From contig SZWC01000568.1 of NCBI GenBank assembly GCA_023375785.1, positions 297,525 through 361,524 of the forward strand: a stretch of DNA of 64,000 nt. Direction: 5' to 3'. The DNA comes from Penium margaritaceum. Taxonomy: Eukaryota; Streptophyta; Zygnematophyceae; Desmidiales; Peniaceae. The stretch's first letter is position 1; the number at the start of each line of letters is the position of its first letter. A model generated the notes under the pieces. The model did not search any database. It worked only from the letters and a program-made list of their open reading frames with translations, and was not told the DNA's origin. This document shows positions 35,001-48,063 of this stretch, piece by piece. The position numbers were made by a program, and so were the translations under genes.

Positions 35001-38000
35001 CTCCCTAGTTGTTACTACTTGTGCGCAACCTGCGACCTACTTGCGCCCTGCTTGCATCCTATTTGCACCCTAGTTGCGTGCTTGTTACACCCTACTTGTG
35101 CCTCAGCTATATCCTAATTGTGCCCTACTTGCACCCTAGTTGTGCCTCAGATGGGCTCTAGCTTTACCCTAGTTGTAATCTAGTTGCGCTCTACTTGCGT
35201 CCTAGTTACGCCTTAGTTGCGCCCTAGTTGTGCCCTAGTTGCGCCCTTCTTGCGCACAAGTTGCGCCTTAGTTTGGCACATTTTGCACCCTATTTCGGCT
35301 GTACTTGTTTCCAAGTTGCTCTCTAGTTGTGTGCTATTTGCTCCCTAGTTGTGTCCTAGATGTGCACTAGTTGTGCTCTAGTTGCGCCCCAGTTGCGCCC
35401 CAGTTGCGCCCCAGTCACGCCCCAGTTGCACCCCAATTGCACCCCTGGTGCACCTCTTTTGTGCCCTAGTTATGCCCTAGTTGCACCCTAGTTGCGCCCT
35501 AGGTATGCCCTAGGTGCGCACTAGTTGTGCCCTAGTTGTGCCCTAGTTCCGCGCTACTTGCGCCCTACTGGCACCCTTTTTGCGCCCTAGTTGCGCCCTA
35601 CTTGCAGTCATCCTACACCCTAGGTGAACCCTACTTGCGCCCTACTTGCGTCCTACTTGCGACCTAGTTACGTCCTAGTTGTATCCTAGCTGTGTTCTAG
35701 TTTTTCCCTTGTTTTTTCCTATGTGCACCCTACTTGCGTCCTAGTTGTGCCCTAGTTGTGCTCTAGTTGCATCCTAGTTGCGCCTTAGTTGCGTCCTTCT
35801 TGCGCCCTAGTTGCGTCCTAGTTGCACCCCAGTTGCGCCCAACTTCCGCCTCAGTTGCACCCCAGTTGCACCCCAATTTCACCCCAGTTGCACCCTAGAT
35901 GCACCCTAGTTGCACCCTAGTTACGCCCTAGTTGCGCCCTAGTTGCGTCTTATGTGCACCCTAGTTGAGCCCTGGTTCCCCCCTAGTTGCGTCCTAGTTC
36001 TATCCTATTGTTCCCTAGTTCCACCCTAGTTATGCTCTAGTTACGCCCTTGTTGCACCCTAGTTGTGACGTACTTGCGTCCTACTTGTGTCCTAGTTGCG
36101 CCTTAGTTGTGCCCTAAATACGTCCTAGTTGTACCCTACTAGCGCCCAACTTGCGCACTGGTTGCACCCTACTTGCACCCTAGTTGCACCCTTGTTGCGC
36201 CCTACTTGTGTCGTACTTGTGCCCTACTTGCGCCGAAGTTACGTCCTAGTTGCGCCATAGTTGTACCCTAGTTGTGCCCTACTTTCACCCCACTTGCGCC
36301 CTAGTTGCGCCCTATTTGCGCACTAGCTGCGGCCTACTTGCACCCTCCTTCCACCCTAGCTGTGTCCTAGTTGTGCCCTAGTTGTGCCCTAGTTGCGTAC
36401 TACTTGTGTCCTAGTTGCATCCTAGTTGTACCCTACTATTGCCCTAGTTGCACCTTACTTGCGTCCTACTAGTGTCCTACTTGCTACCCATGTTACAACC
36501 TAGTTGCTCCCTGGTTGCGCCCTACTTGGACCCTACTTGCAACCTAACTACGTCCTAGTTGCGCCCTAGTTATGCCCAAGTTGCGCCCTTCTTGCGCCCT
36601 ATTTGTGCCCTTGTTGCGCCCTTGTTGTACCCTAGTTGCGCCCTAGTTGTGTCCTAGTTGCACCCTCCTTGCGCCCTACTTGCACCCTATTTGCACCCTA
36701 GTTGCGCTCTAGTTGCACCCTAGTAACACCCTACTTGTGCCCTACTTGCGACCTACTTGCACCCTACTTGTACCCTAGTTACACCCTAGTTGTGCGCTAG
36801 TGGCGCCCTACTTGCGCCCTACTTCCACCCTAGTTGTGCCCAAATTGTGCCCTAGTTGTGCCCTAGTTGCGCCTCAGTTGGGCACTAGCTAGGGTCCTAG
36901 TTTTTCCCTAGTTGTGTCCTAGTTGCGCCTTACTTGCGTCCTAGTTACGCCCTAGTTGCACCCTGGTTGTCCCCTACTTGCGCACTACTTCCGCCTTAGT
37001 TGCGCCTCAGTTTGGCACCAGCTACACCCTAGTTCGGCCGTACTTGTGTCCAAGTTGCTCTCTAGTTGTGTGCTAGTTTCTCCCTAGTTGAGCCCTGGTT
37101 GGACTCCAGTTGCACATCAGTTGGGCCCCTGTTGTACCCTAGTTGCGCCCCACTTGCACCCCAAGTGCGCCTGAGTTCCGTTTCTTTTGTGCCCTAGTTA
37201 TGCCCTAGTGGCACCCTTGTTACGCCCTAAGTGCGCCCTGGTTGCACCTTAGTTACGTCCTAATTGTGCACTAGTTGCACCGTACTTGCCCCCTTTTTGC
37301 ACCCCAGTTACGCCCTACTTGTGCCCATCTTGCATCCTAGTTGTACCCTACTTGCGTCCTACTTTTGCCCTATTTGCACCCTAGTTGCACCCTAGTTTGT
37401 ACCTAGTTTTACCCTACTTATGTCCTAATTGTGCCCTATTTGCGCTCTAGTTGAGCTCTGGTTGTGCCCTAGTCGTGCCCTAGTTGCACCCTACTTGCGC
37501 CCTACTTGCACCCTAGTTGAGCCCTCATTCCGGCCTAGTTGCGGCCTAGTTGCGCCCTACTTGCACCCTACTTGTGTTGTAGTTGCGCCCTACTTGCGCC
37601 CTACTTGCACCCAAGTTGTGCCCTAGTTGTGCTCTAGTTGCACACTAGTTACGCGCAAATTGCACCCAAGTTTTGCCTCATTTGGCCCCTAGTTCCGTCC
37701 TAGTTGCACTCTACTTGTGCCCTATTTGCATCCTAGTTGTACCATAGATGTGTCCTAGTTGTACCCTTCTTGCGCCTTTACTTACGCCCTCGTTGCGCTC
37801 TTGTTGAATCCTAGTTGTGCCCTCATTGCATCCTACTTGCGCCCTACTTGCGCCCTACTTGCACCCTACTTGCACCCTAGTTACACCCTAGTTGCGTCGA
37901 TGTTGTATCGTACTTGCACCCTACTTGGGCCCTACTTGTGTCCTAGTTGTACCCTACTTGTTTCCTACTTGAGCCCTAGTTGCGCCCTTCTTTCAACCTA

Positions 38001-41000
38001 CTTGCACACTGGTTGCACCCTAGTTGCGCCCTAGTTGCGCACTTGGTGCGTCCTACTAACGCCCTACTTTCGCCCTACTTGCACCCTAGTGAGGTCCTAG
38101 TTGCACCCTAGTTGCTCCTTAGTTGCGTCCTAGTTGTGCCCTACTTGCACTGTAGTTGAGCTCTAGTTGCGCCCTAGCTGCTTCATAGTTATGTCCTACT
38201 TGCGCCCTAGTTGCACGATAGGTTTTGTCCTAGTTACATCCTTGTTACGCCCTAGTTGCTTCCTAGTTGCACCCTGATTACGCCCTAGCTACGGCCTACT
38301 TACGCCCTACTTGCACTCTACTTGCGTCCTCCTTACTCCCTTGTTGCACCCTAGTTGTACCCTAGTTGCGCCCTGGTTGCACCCTAGTTGCGCCCTACTT
38401 GCGCCCTACTTGGAATCTACTTGTGTTCTTGTTGTTCCCTATTTGTGCCCTAGTTGTGCCCTAGTTGCATCCTACTTGTGCCCTACTTATGCCCTACTTG
38501 TGCCCTAGTTGTGCCATAGGTGCGGCCTGGTTGCGTCCTAGTTTCGCCCTACTTGTGCCTTAATTGCGTCCTACTTGCGCCCTAGTTGCACCCTGGCTGT
38601 GCCCTACTTGCGTCCTATTCGCACCCTACGTGCGCCCTACTTGCACCCTACTTGCACACTAGTTGCGCCCTAGTTGCGTCCTAGTTACGCCCTAGTTATT
38701 CCCTACTTGCGCCCTACTTGCGCCCTAGTTACACCCTACTTGCGCCCTAGTTGCACCCTAGTTGTGCCCTACTTGTGCCCTACTTTCGCCCTAGTTGCGT
38801 CCTAGTTGCACCCTAATTGCATCCTTCTTGCGCCCTACTTGGGCCCTGCTTGTACCCTAGTTGCGTCCTACTTGCGCCTTACTTGTGTCCTTCTTGCGCC
38901 CAACTTGCGCCCTACTTGCGCCCTAGTTGTACCCTAGTTACGCCATAGTTGTGCCTCAGTTGCGCCCTAGTTCCGTCCTTGTTCCACCCTACTTGTGCCC
39001 TAGATGCTCCCTAGATATGCCCTAATTGCGTCCTACTTGCACCCTAGTTGCGTCCTAGTTACGCCCCAGATACACCTCGGTTGGAGACTAGCTTCGTCCT
39101 AGTTGCGCCCTTGTTGCGCTGTACTTGCATCCTAGTTGTGCCCTAGTTTCGCCCTAATTGCGCCCTACTTGCACCATAGCTGCACTCTAGTGGTGCCTCA
39201 CTTGGAGACTAGCAGTGCCCTAGTTCGGCCATAATTGTGCCCTAGTTGTTACCTTGTTGCTCCCTAGTAGCGCCCTTGTTACGCCCCAGTTTCACCCCAG
39301 TTGCGTCCCGTATTTACCCCAATTGCATCCCAGTTTCGCCCTAGTTACGCCAGTATTGCACCGGAGTTGCGCCCTAGTTTAACCCCGGTTGCGCCCTAGG
39401 TGCGCCCTAGTTTCGCCCTAGTTGTGCCCTAGTTGCGCTCTAGTTGCGCCTTAGTTACACCCTACTTGCACCCTTTTTTCGCCCTAGTTGCGCCCTACTT
39501 GTGCCCATCTTGCACCATTGTTGCGCCGTACTTGTGTCCTACTTGCACCCTATTTGCATCCTAGTTGCGCCCTAGTTTTACCCTAGTTGCACCCTAGTTG
39601 CATCCTAATTGCACCCTACTTCCGCCCTAGTAGTGTCCTAGTTGGGCTCTAGTTTGGCCCTAATTGCACCCTGGTTGTGACCTACTTGCGCCCTAGTTGC
39701 ACCCTAGTTGTACCCTAGTTGCGTCTTAGTCGCGTCTCAGCTGCACCCTAGTTGCACCCTAGCTGCGCCCTAGTTGCACCCTAGTTGCACCCTAGTTGCG
39801 CCCTACCTACACCCTACTTGCATCCTACTTGCGCCCTACATGTGCCTTAGTTGTGCCCTATTTGCGCCCCACTTATGTCCTACTTACGCGCATCTTGCGC
39901 CCTACTTGCACCCTAGTTGCACCCTAGTTGCACCCTAGTTGTGCCCTTGTTGCGCCCTTGTTACACCCTACTCGCGCCCTAGTTTTGCCCTAGTTGCGCC
40001 CTAGTTGCGTCCTAGTTGCGCCTTAGTTGCACCCTAGTTGCACCATACTTGCGCCCTGGTTGTGCCCTGTTTGCACCCTATCTGTACCCTAGTTGCACCC
40101 TACTTGCGTCCTACCTGCGCCCTAGTTGCACCCTACTTGCGTCCTAGGTGTGCCCTAGTTGCGCCCTAGATGTTCCCTAGTTGCACCCTCGTTGTGCCCT
40201 AGCTGCGTCCTACTTGCATCGTAATTACGCCCTAGTTGTGTCCTACTTGTATCCTACTTGCTCCCTAGTTGAGCCCTAGTTACATCCTAGTTGCGCCCTC
40301 CTTGCTCCCTACTTGTATCCTACTCGCGTCCTAGTTGCGCCTTGAATACACCCTAGTTATGCCTTACTGGCACCCTAGTTGCGCCCTAGTTACAACCTAG
40401 TTGCGTCCTATTTGCACTCTAATTGCGCCCTAGTTGCACCCTAGTTGCGCTCTAGTTACACCCTATTTGCATCCTACTTGTGCCCTACTTGTGCCCTACT
40501 TGTGCCCTACTTTCCCCCTAGTTGCGCCCTAGTTGTGCCATACTTACGATGTACTTGTGTCCTACTTTCTCCCTAGTTTCGCCCTCATGGCACCCTAGTT
40601 GTACCCTAGTTGCGGCCTAGTTGTGCCTAGTTGCACCATTGTTGCATCCTAGTGTGTCCCAACTTGTGCCCTCGTTGTGCCCTAGTTGCACCCTAGTTGT
40701 GCCCTAGTTGCACCATACTTGCTCCTTACTTGTGCCCTAGTTGCGTCCTAGTTGCTCCCTACTTCCGCCCTACTTGCTCCCTACTTGTGCCCTACTTGTT
40801 TCCTACATGCACCCGAGTTGTGCTCTAGTTGCGTCCTGCTTGTGCCATAGTTGTGCCATTTTTGCACCTTATCTATCCCTTCTTGTGCCCTAGTTGCGCC
40901 ATAGTTGCACCCTGTTTGCATCCTAAATATGCCCTACTTACGCCCTAGTTGCGCCCCAGTTGCATCCTGGTTACCCCCTACTTGCACCCTACTTCCGTCC

Positions 41001-42121
41001 TGCTTGTGCCCTAATTGTGTCCTAGTTGTGCACTAGTTGTGCCTTACTTGTGCCCTACTTGCACCCTACTTGCACCCTACTTGCACTGTACTTGTGCCCT
41101 ATTTTCACCCTAGTTACACCCTAGTTGTACCGTAGTTTCGCCCCAGTTGCGCCCTACTTGCACCCTACTTGCGTCCTAGTTGCGCCCTACTTGCGTCCTA
41201 GTTGTGTCCTGCTTTCGCCCTAGTTGCGCCCTAGTTGTGCCCTAGTTGCGCCCTACTTACGTCCTACTTGCAACCTAATTGTACCCTAGTTGCGTGCTGG
41301 TTGTGTCCTACTTACACCCTACTTGTGCACTACCTACGCCCTAGTTGCACCCTAGTTGTGTCCTAGTTGTGCCCTAGTTGTACCCTACTTGCGCCCTACT
41401 TGCGCCCTACTTGCACCCTCATTGTACCCTAGTTGCACCCTAGTTATGCCCTTCTTGCGCACTACTTCTGTCCTACTTGCGTCTCACTTGCGTCCTACTT
41501 GTGTCCTAGTTGTACCCTAGTTGAGCGCTAGTTGCACACTTCTTGCGTCCTTCTTGCGCACTAGTTGCGCCGTAATTGTGCCTCAGCCTGGCACTAGCTT
41601 TGCCCTAGTTGCGCCCTAGGTACGCCCTAGTTGAACTCTACTTGCATCCTAGTTGCGCCTAGTCGCACCCTAGTCGTGCCCAAATGGCGTCCTAGTTCCA
41701 CCCTACTTCCGCCCTACTTGCGCCCTTGTTGCACCCTTGTTGCGCCTCACGTGGAAACCAGCTGCACCCTTGTTCGGCCGTACTTGTGCCCTAGTCGCTC
41801 CCTAGTTGCACCCCACTTGCGCCCTAGGTAGGCCCCAATTGCGCCCCAGTTGCGCCCTAGTTTCGCACCAGTTGAGCGCTAGTTGCACCTGAATTGCATC
41901 CCAATTGAGCCCTAGTTGCGCCCTAGTTGCACCCTAGTTATGCCCTGTGTGCACCCTAGTTGAGCCCTGGTTTCCCCCTTGTTGCGCCCTAGTTGCACCC
42001 TACTTGCTCCCTTTTTGTGCCCTAGTTGTGTCCTACATACAGGGCTACTTGCGTCCTAGTTGCGCCCTACTTGCACACTATTTTTTCCCTAGTTGCGCTC
42101 TAGCTGCGCCCTAGTTGCTAT
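26031..42121 (+). repeat. 11-bp satellite array, block 3
   Basis: The longest block, 16.1 kb, about 1,460 units of the same monomer and orientation. To about 35822 it parallels block 1; beyond that it is array not represented in copy 1. Landmark cassettes lie near 26089, 28229, 31329, 35141, 36869, 39071 and 41579. No gene is supported inside it. Confidence 0.97.
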
Positions 42122-42223
42122 TGTTCTTATATGCCCCCTTGGCCATTGCTGTAGCTAGCGGACAGGTTGGGCATGCACTGCTCCATTGGAGTAAGTCCCC
42201 AAAATCTTGGTCGTGGTGCAAGT

Positions 42224-42300
42224 CCAAGCGAGATACCAGTAGTGTAGCACAACGGACAACATGTTCGACTTAGGGACCGCATGTAATGCGATCGAGCCTT
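42224..42300 (+). other. tRNA-like segment within the LTR of element 2
   Basis: Reads GTAGCACAACGGACAACATG, a good A-box/D-arm likeness, followed about 45 bases later by GCGATCGAGCC, a partial B box. The 3' LTR copy (about 47495-47566) reads TAGCACAACGGATAGCACGT, closer to a real tRNA D arm. Not a functional tRNA. Confidence 0.4.
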
Positions 42301-42569
42301 GATGTGAGCAGGAAGGTTTTTGACATTCCTGCATATGGGAGGTTTCCTAGACATCTCTCCATGCATGAGGAAGATGTGCCACTTGGCGGTCAGTGGATGC
42401 GTCCATTGGCAAACTGGTGAGGTGGTGTGGAGTGGCCACCCCCAAAAGTGCCACTACCCACACACCTTAGATTCCAGGCCTAGGACTATATGTACCAGGC
42501 TCATTCCCCATTCTAATCATACAACTTGGCCTTAGATGCTCCTCACAGAGCTGTCCAACTAAGGAAGAG

Positions 42570-42577
42570 TATAAAGG
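42570..42577 (+). promoter_or_regulatory. Probable TATA box in LTR of element 2
   Basis: TATAAAGG, also present as TATAAAGA at 47827-47834 in the 3' LTR. Confidence 0.5.
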
Positions 42578-42810
42578 AGGCACTGCTTGGTCTAAGCCCC
42601 AGGAGTTAGTCTCTGACTAGCAACTCGCGCAAAAGTGACCAAGTGTTAAGTGGACACAGTTGCTAGCAAGTGATTGCTTAGGAACTGCTCAGTGTGGAAC
42701 CGTGATCCTGAGGGTGATATCTTCTCCTAGCTGAAATGCTAGGAACAGACAGCAGGTGCCATTGGGTCGGCCCTGTTTTCACGTCCATTTACCTCAGGCC
42801 GGTTGACAAA

Positions 42811-42825
42811 GGGTTATAGATCCAC
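42811..42825 (+). other. Primer-binding site, half-tRNA type, decayed (element 2)
   Basis: GGGTTATAGATCCAC lies two bases after the LTR and matches the complement of the initiator tRNA anticodon arm (GGGTTATGGGCCCAC) at 12 of 15 positions. All three differences are transitions. Confidence 0.65.
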
Positions 42826-43699
42826 ACTGACCAGTTGTAAGGCACGATTTGCTCAACTTTGGTACGTTCTCTCCAGGTGCGCACGTCAGCTCCATCGGCT
42901 CCATCAGCTCCATCAGCTCCATCTGCTTCATCAACTCCAACGACTGGGCTTGTACTCAACACACAGGGACCAAGGACAAGATCTGCCCTTGGAGGCACGA
43001 CCCTTAGGTCCCAACCAGGACAAGATCTGCCCTTCGGGGAAAGACCCTAGGTATGCTGGTGTGAATGGTCTTCTCTGTCTGTAGGTGAACATCGGCTGAA
43101 GGTGTAAGCATCGGACCTGTACCTTCATACAAGCAGCAGAAATCAGCTAACATCAGCTGACATCAGCCTCCATGTAGCCGAGACATAGAGAGTAAAAAAG
43201 GGCAGCTAAAATGGTTGACCCATCCGGAGCAGTCGGGAGTACCGCAAAGCAGTCCTCAAACTCAATAGTGGCCACCACAGGGCAGACCACAGGAGCAACT
43301 GTGCGTGCTACCACACTGAAAAAAAGGCCTCGGATCTTTGGGAGGAATCCCCATTTTTGAGGGGAATGCCTTCCCGCTCTAAAGATGGCTGTTTGAACTG
43401 GCAATGAAACTGCACAGCTTCATCAAGCTTCTGAAGGGAGAGGAGCAGGTTCCCGCGGAGGGCTCATTGGAGCACGAGACATGAACAGAATGAAATGATG
43501 TTGTCATGTCATTTCTCAGCAACGTGGTAGCCAAGAAGTATGTTCCCGTCATTTCGGGGTTCACACTGGATTTGGATGCTTAGGCCAAAGGGTCGGCCTC
43601 TTGTCGCTCAAGCGTGTGCACCAGAGTGTTTGCGAGGCCAAAGGGTCGGCCTCTGGTCAGAACAGCGGCAGCAGAAGTGGTGGCAACAAAGGCAACCAT

Positions 43700-46600
43700 G
43701 GCGGCAAGACTCCCAAGCGATAGGGAAACTGCTGTAATTGCAGCAAACCTGGACAGTGGGCAAGAGATTGCAGATCGCCAAAGAAGGAAGACGGCGGTAG
43801 CAGTGGGAAAAAGGCAACAAAAAGGCTGGTAAAGAGGCCACCAACATGATAGCACAGAGCACGCCTCCGGCAAAAGGAGTGGCGTTGCTCACGCCAGGAG
43901 CCTTCGGGCTCGACTCTGGCACCGACCATCACTCTAGCAACGACCAGGCTGGATTTGTCTCCATCGGCCCCACCGAGCTGTGGTTCAGATGCGCAAACGG
44001 TAGCATTGTGAATGCAAAGAGCATGGGAGAGAATCTGGTGAGCATCAGCCTCAATGGTGCCGAGAAGGATCTGCGGCTACGTGACGTAGTCTACATGCCC
44101 TCGTTTATGGCAAACCTCATTTCCGTGTCAAAAGCTACAAACAACAACATGATGGTGGTGTTCACGCAAAAGAAGGCAGTCATTGTCAAAAACGAAGACA
44201 TAAAGGTCATCTATGCCAACAAAGACCTCATAGCACTGGTTCCACGGGTCGACGGGCTCTACGTATTACAGAAAACCGTGGCAGATAGCTTGGAAGACAA
44301 GGGTCATGCAGGTGTGGCAGAGGTAGTGGTATCGGTATCAACGCATGAGAACATACCAACGGCAACTCAGAAGGTGCCCTCTGCTGCCAAGGACGAAGAT
44401 GCTGAATTGTGGCGTAGACGCTTTGGGTACGTTGCAAAGAGCACGCTCCAAGTCATAAAGCAAAAACAGCTTGTCCGCGGAATGGAGGGGTGCACGAAGG
44501 ATGCGGCTGGGTGTGACAACTTATGTGAACCTTGCCTCCAAAGCAAGACAAAGAGAAAGCGCTTTGAGCACAACGGTTGCTATGCGGAAGTCGCTTTGGA
44601 ACCTATTGACACCGACCTTTTACAGACCCTTCCGCACGGCATCAAACGGTGGTAGCAATTTCTTCCTAACCTTCATCGATGACCACAGCCGCAAGATGTG
44701 GATATACTTCCTCAAAACAAAGGGAGAGGTCAAAAAGAAGCTCCAGGAATTTATCGCGATGGTTGAGCAGCTGACCGGAAAGAAGGTCAACGCGCTGCGA
44801 AGTGACAACGGCGGAGAGTACGAGGCATGCAAGGGCTGGCTGTGGCAACGCAGCATGGACCATCAGCCCACAACTCCCTACACACCACAGAGCAATGGTG
44901 TTGCTGAACGCATGAACCAGACCATACTCGGCATGGTGCGCAGCATGCTCTTTGACGCAGACCTCCCACCGTGCTTCTGGCCAGAAGCGACAAGAACAAC
45001 ATGCTAACCCGTCAACCTAACTCCCGCACCTGCTCTGGGCAGGTGCCATAACAAAAAGGAAAAGCAACAGTTGACGCCATAGGAGGTGTGGTCGGAAAAG
45101 AAGCTAGACGCTTCACACCTGAAGGTCTTTGGCTGCACCGCATGGGCAAAGGTCCAGGCGGGAGAAGGTGGCGGCAAGCAAGATGCAAGAGCACGGAAGT
45201 GTGCTATGGTGGGCTATGAATCTGCCCACAAGACCTACCTTCTTTGGGACCTGGCAGCAAGAAGGCTTATCACCAGCTGAGAGGTGACCTTTTATGAGAG
45301 GACACCAGGCAAGGGAGAGTCGCTTGATCTCAGGCAAGCTCCAAGACAAGGAGAGTGGTTGGTGCTGCTAGATTCTGGAGATCAAGTTCCCGAAAACTGG
45401 CAAGTAGTGCCAGTGCGGCAGGCCGCGGAGAAGAGTGTTGTGGCAGGAAGAGTGGCTGCGCAGGCTGACGCGGCGGCGGGCTCTGACACAGAGTCGGCGA
45501 CGTCCGAGGCCTCTGAGACCAGCTTGGAGGCCAGCGGCTCTCCACCAGAGGAAGATCCAACTTCAGAGAGGCCTGCACCAAAGGAATAGCAGCAACGCAA
45601 AGATGAAGTACCAGCAATGTCACGCCATAGTCAGCAATGCGGCAAAGAAAGAAAACGCCACAATACTACGCTGGCATTGGAAGCTGGACCGGATTGAGCT
45701 GGTCCTGTTCGGCTCAGGGAGAGCCCCTCACTGTGGCAGATGCGTTGACAAGGCCCGATGCAGCCAAGTAAAAGGAGGCGGTGGACACTGAGCTCGTGTC
45801 CATCAAAGAAAATGGTACATGGCAGTTGGTGAACAAACCCGCTAACGCTCACATTGTGGGCTTAAAGTGGGTGCTTAAGCTGAAGCTGAAGGAGGACGGG
45901 AGCATCGACAAGTACTAGGCAAGGTTTGTGGCTAAAGGATTCTCTCAGCGTGCAGGATCTGAGTATGATGAGACCTTCGCATCGGTCGTCACGTTCACCT
46001 CCATCAGGTCCCTGCTGGCCTTCGCTACCACCAAAGACCTAGAGATGGACGTCAAAACGGCTTTCATTTACGGGAAGTTGGACAAAGAGGTGCTTATGGA
46101 AGTGCCGGAGGGGCTGGATGCACCCACACGAAAGGTGTGTTGGCTATTGAAGGCGTTGTACGGGCTGAAACAGGCCCCACGGATCTGGTACAAGGAGATG
46201 GAATGCGTCATGGCTAAGATCTCCTTCGCGCACTGCAAGAATGACCCCAGCGTCTATGTGCGGGAGGACGAACGTGGCTTGCTACTCGTTGTACAATCTA
46301 ATCATGTGTTCTTCCTCGCAGGAGGCCCTCACCGACCTCAAGAAAAATATGGGCAGCAGTTCAAAATGAAGGACATGGGTCCTCTTGAGTACTACCTCGG
46401 GATCGCCGTCCACCGCAACCGCCAAGCAGGCACCGTCGAGCTCAACCAGACCAGGTACATCATGGACGTCTTGAAGCGCTACAACATGGATGACTGCAAA
46501 CCCATCAGCACCCCCATGGCCTCTGACTGCAAGCTCTCCTCCTCCATGTCACCAAGCAATGAGGCAGAGCAGCAGGAGATGCAAAACATCCCATACCAGT

Positions 46601-47276
46601 CTTCCGTCGGGAGCCTCATGTATGTGATGGTGGGGAAGCGACCTGACATCTCTTACGCGGTGGGTCAGGTGAGCAGGTTTGTGTCTAACCCCGGGCCCAA
46701 CACTGGCAAGCCGTGAAGCAGATCTTTCGCTACCTCAAAAAGACCCTGCACATGGGACTTTGGTTTGGAGGTCTGGAAGGATCAGACTCGCTCCAACTGA
46801 CGTGCTACATTGACGCTGACTCAGGAGGGCGAATTGAAGACAGGAATTCCACCTCAGGATTTGTCTGCCTTCTCAACGGTGGTGCGGTCTTGTGGGCAAG
46901 CAGGAAGCAGGATTTTGTCTCGCTTTCTACTGCCGATATGGACAATATCGCACTCTCAGAAATGTGCAAGGAAATACATTGGCTTTGCAGTTTACTCGAT
47001 GAGATCAAGGCACCACAAGAGGAAGCAACGGGCATCCGCATCGACAACCAGAGCACCATCGCTATGGCAGAGGATGACATGATCTCCCGCTGTATGAAGC
47101 ACATCGGCATTCGGTACCACTACTCATGTGACCTTGTCACCAAGGATGTCATGGAACTAGAGCACGTCCAAACCAAGAAAATGCTTACGGACGTCTTGAC
47201 AAAGCCACTGGGCAGCGACTTCCATATTGCAGGTGCTCAAAGAATTGGCATGGTGGATGGAGGAGACGAGGACTAA
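43700..47276 (+). pseudogene. Element 2 gag end and pol (protease, integrase, RT, RNase H)
   Basis: The copia domain order is clear. A zinc-knuckle remnant near 43733-43790 marks the gag end; the N-terminal gag between 42830 and 43700 is barely recognisable. The protease motif GLDSGTDHH lies at 43899-43932. The pre-integrase domain (LWRRRFGYVAKSTL, CEPCLQSKTKRK) spans 44395-44570. The integrase core shows FLTFIDDHSRKMW, ALRSDNGGEYEACK and NGVAERMNQTI between 44640 and 45000. Reverse transcriptase spans about 45830-46720 with DVKTAFIYGKLDKEVLMEVP. RNase H spans about 46780-47270 with the ADVLTKPL-like end. The reading frame has many breaks, so it is a fossil. Protein similarity to element 1 is high enough to place both in one lineage. 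Confidence 0.93.
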
Positions 47277-47378
47277 AGACCAAGACAGCTGAGGTACACA
47301 AACACAATGCAGAGTTGTGGGTTCATGCGGAAGAAGATTACCATAGTAGGTGGCCAGGGATGCAAAGGAGAGATTTTT

Positions 47379-48063
47379 GTTATTTTACGCCCCCCTTGGC
47401 CATTGCTTTAGCTAGCGGACAGCTTGGGCATGCACTTCTCCACTGGAGTAAGTCCCCCAAATCTTGTTCGTGGTGCAAGTCCAACCAAGACACCAGTAGT
47501 GTAGCACAACGGATAGCACGTTGAACTTAGGGACAACATGTCATGCAATTGAGCCTTGATGTGAGCAGGAAGGTTTTTGACCTTCTTGCACATGGGAAGT
47601 TTCCTAGAAATTTCTCCATGCATGAGGAGGATGTACCACTTGAAGGTCAGTGGATGCGCCAATTGGCAAACTGGTGAGGTGGTGTGGAGTGGCCACCCCC
47701 AAAAGTGCCACTACCCACACACCTTCGATTCCAGGCCTAGGACTATATGTACCAGGCTCATTCCCCATTCCAATCATACAATCTCGCCTTAGATGCTCCT
47801 CAGAGAGTTGTCCAACTAAGGAACGGTATAAAGAAGGCACTCGTTGGTCTAAGCCCCAAGAGTTAGTCTCTGACTAGCAACTTGCGCGAAAGTGACCAAA
47901 TGTTAAGTAGACAGTTTCTCGCAAGTGATTGCCTAGGAACTGCTCAGTGTGGAACCGTGATCTTGAGGGTGATATCTTCTCCTAGCTGAAATGCTAGGAG
48001 AGGACGGCAGGTGCCATTGTGTCGGTCCTGTTTTCTAGTTTCTTTTCCTTAGGCCAGGTGACA
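47379..48063 (+). repeat. 3' LTR of element 2
   Basis: Starts TGTTATTTTACGCCCC after a purine-rich GCAAAGGAGAGA (likely polypurine tract) and ends CCAGGTGACA. Satellite resumes at 48064. Confidence 0.9.

Larger units (their letters stand above)
25111..35822 (+). repeat. Segmental duplication, copy 2
   Basis: Colinear with 6591-17040. The coordinate offset grows from about 18,520 to about 18,780, mainly because of an extra stretch of about 225 bp near 33020-33245. The copia element of copy 1 is not in this copy. Confidence 0.85.
42122..42808 (+). repeat. 5' LTR of element 2
   Basis: Starts TGTTCTTATATGCCCCC and ends GGTTGACA, paired with 47379-48063. Confidence 0.9.
42122..48063 (+). mobile_element. 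Ty1/copia LTR retrotransposon, element 2 (in satellite)
   Basis: A full-length element of about 5.9 kb on the plus strand with LTRs of about 686 bp, a decayed primer site, a gag remnant and a pol region in copia order. LTR identity by eye is roughly 90%, so it is older than element 1, and its coding region is broken many times. Satellite of the same orientation flanks both sides, so it inserted into the array. I cannot see a clean target duplication. It belongs to a related but different family from element 1. Confidence 0.95.

Noticed and set aside
7582-41831. Dozens of short open frames with an 11-residue Cys/Pro/Leu repeat (like LRPSCALVAPY), resembling a secreted repeat protein.
   Set aside because: They are the automatic translation of an 11-bp tandem repeat in all frames, with lengths set only by chance TAG stops. 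No start context, signal peptide or unique domain.
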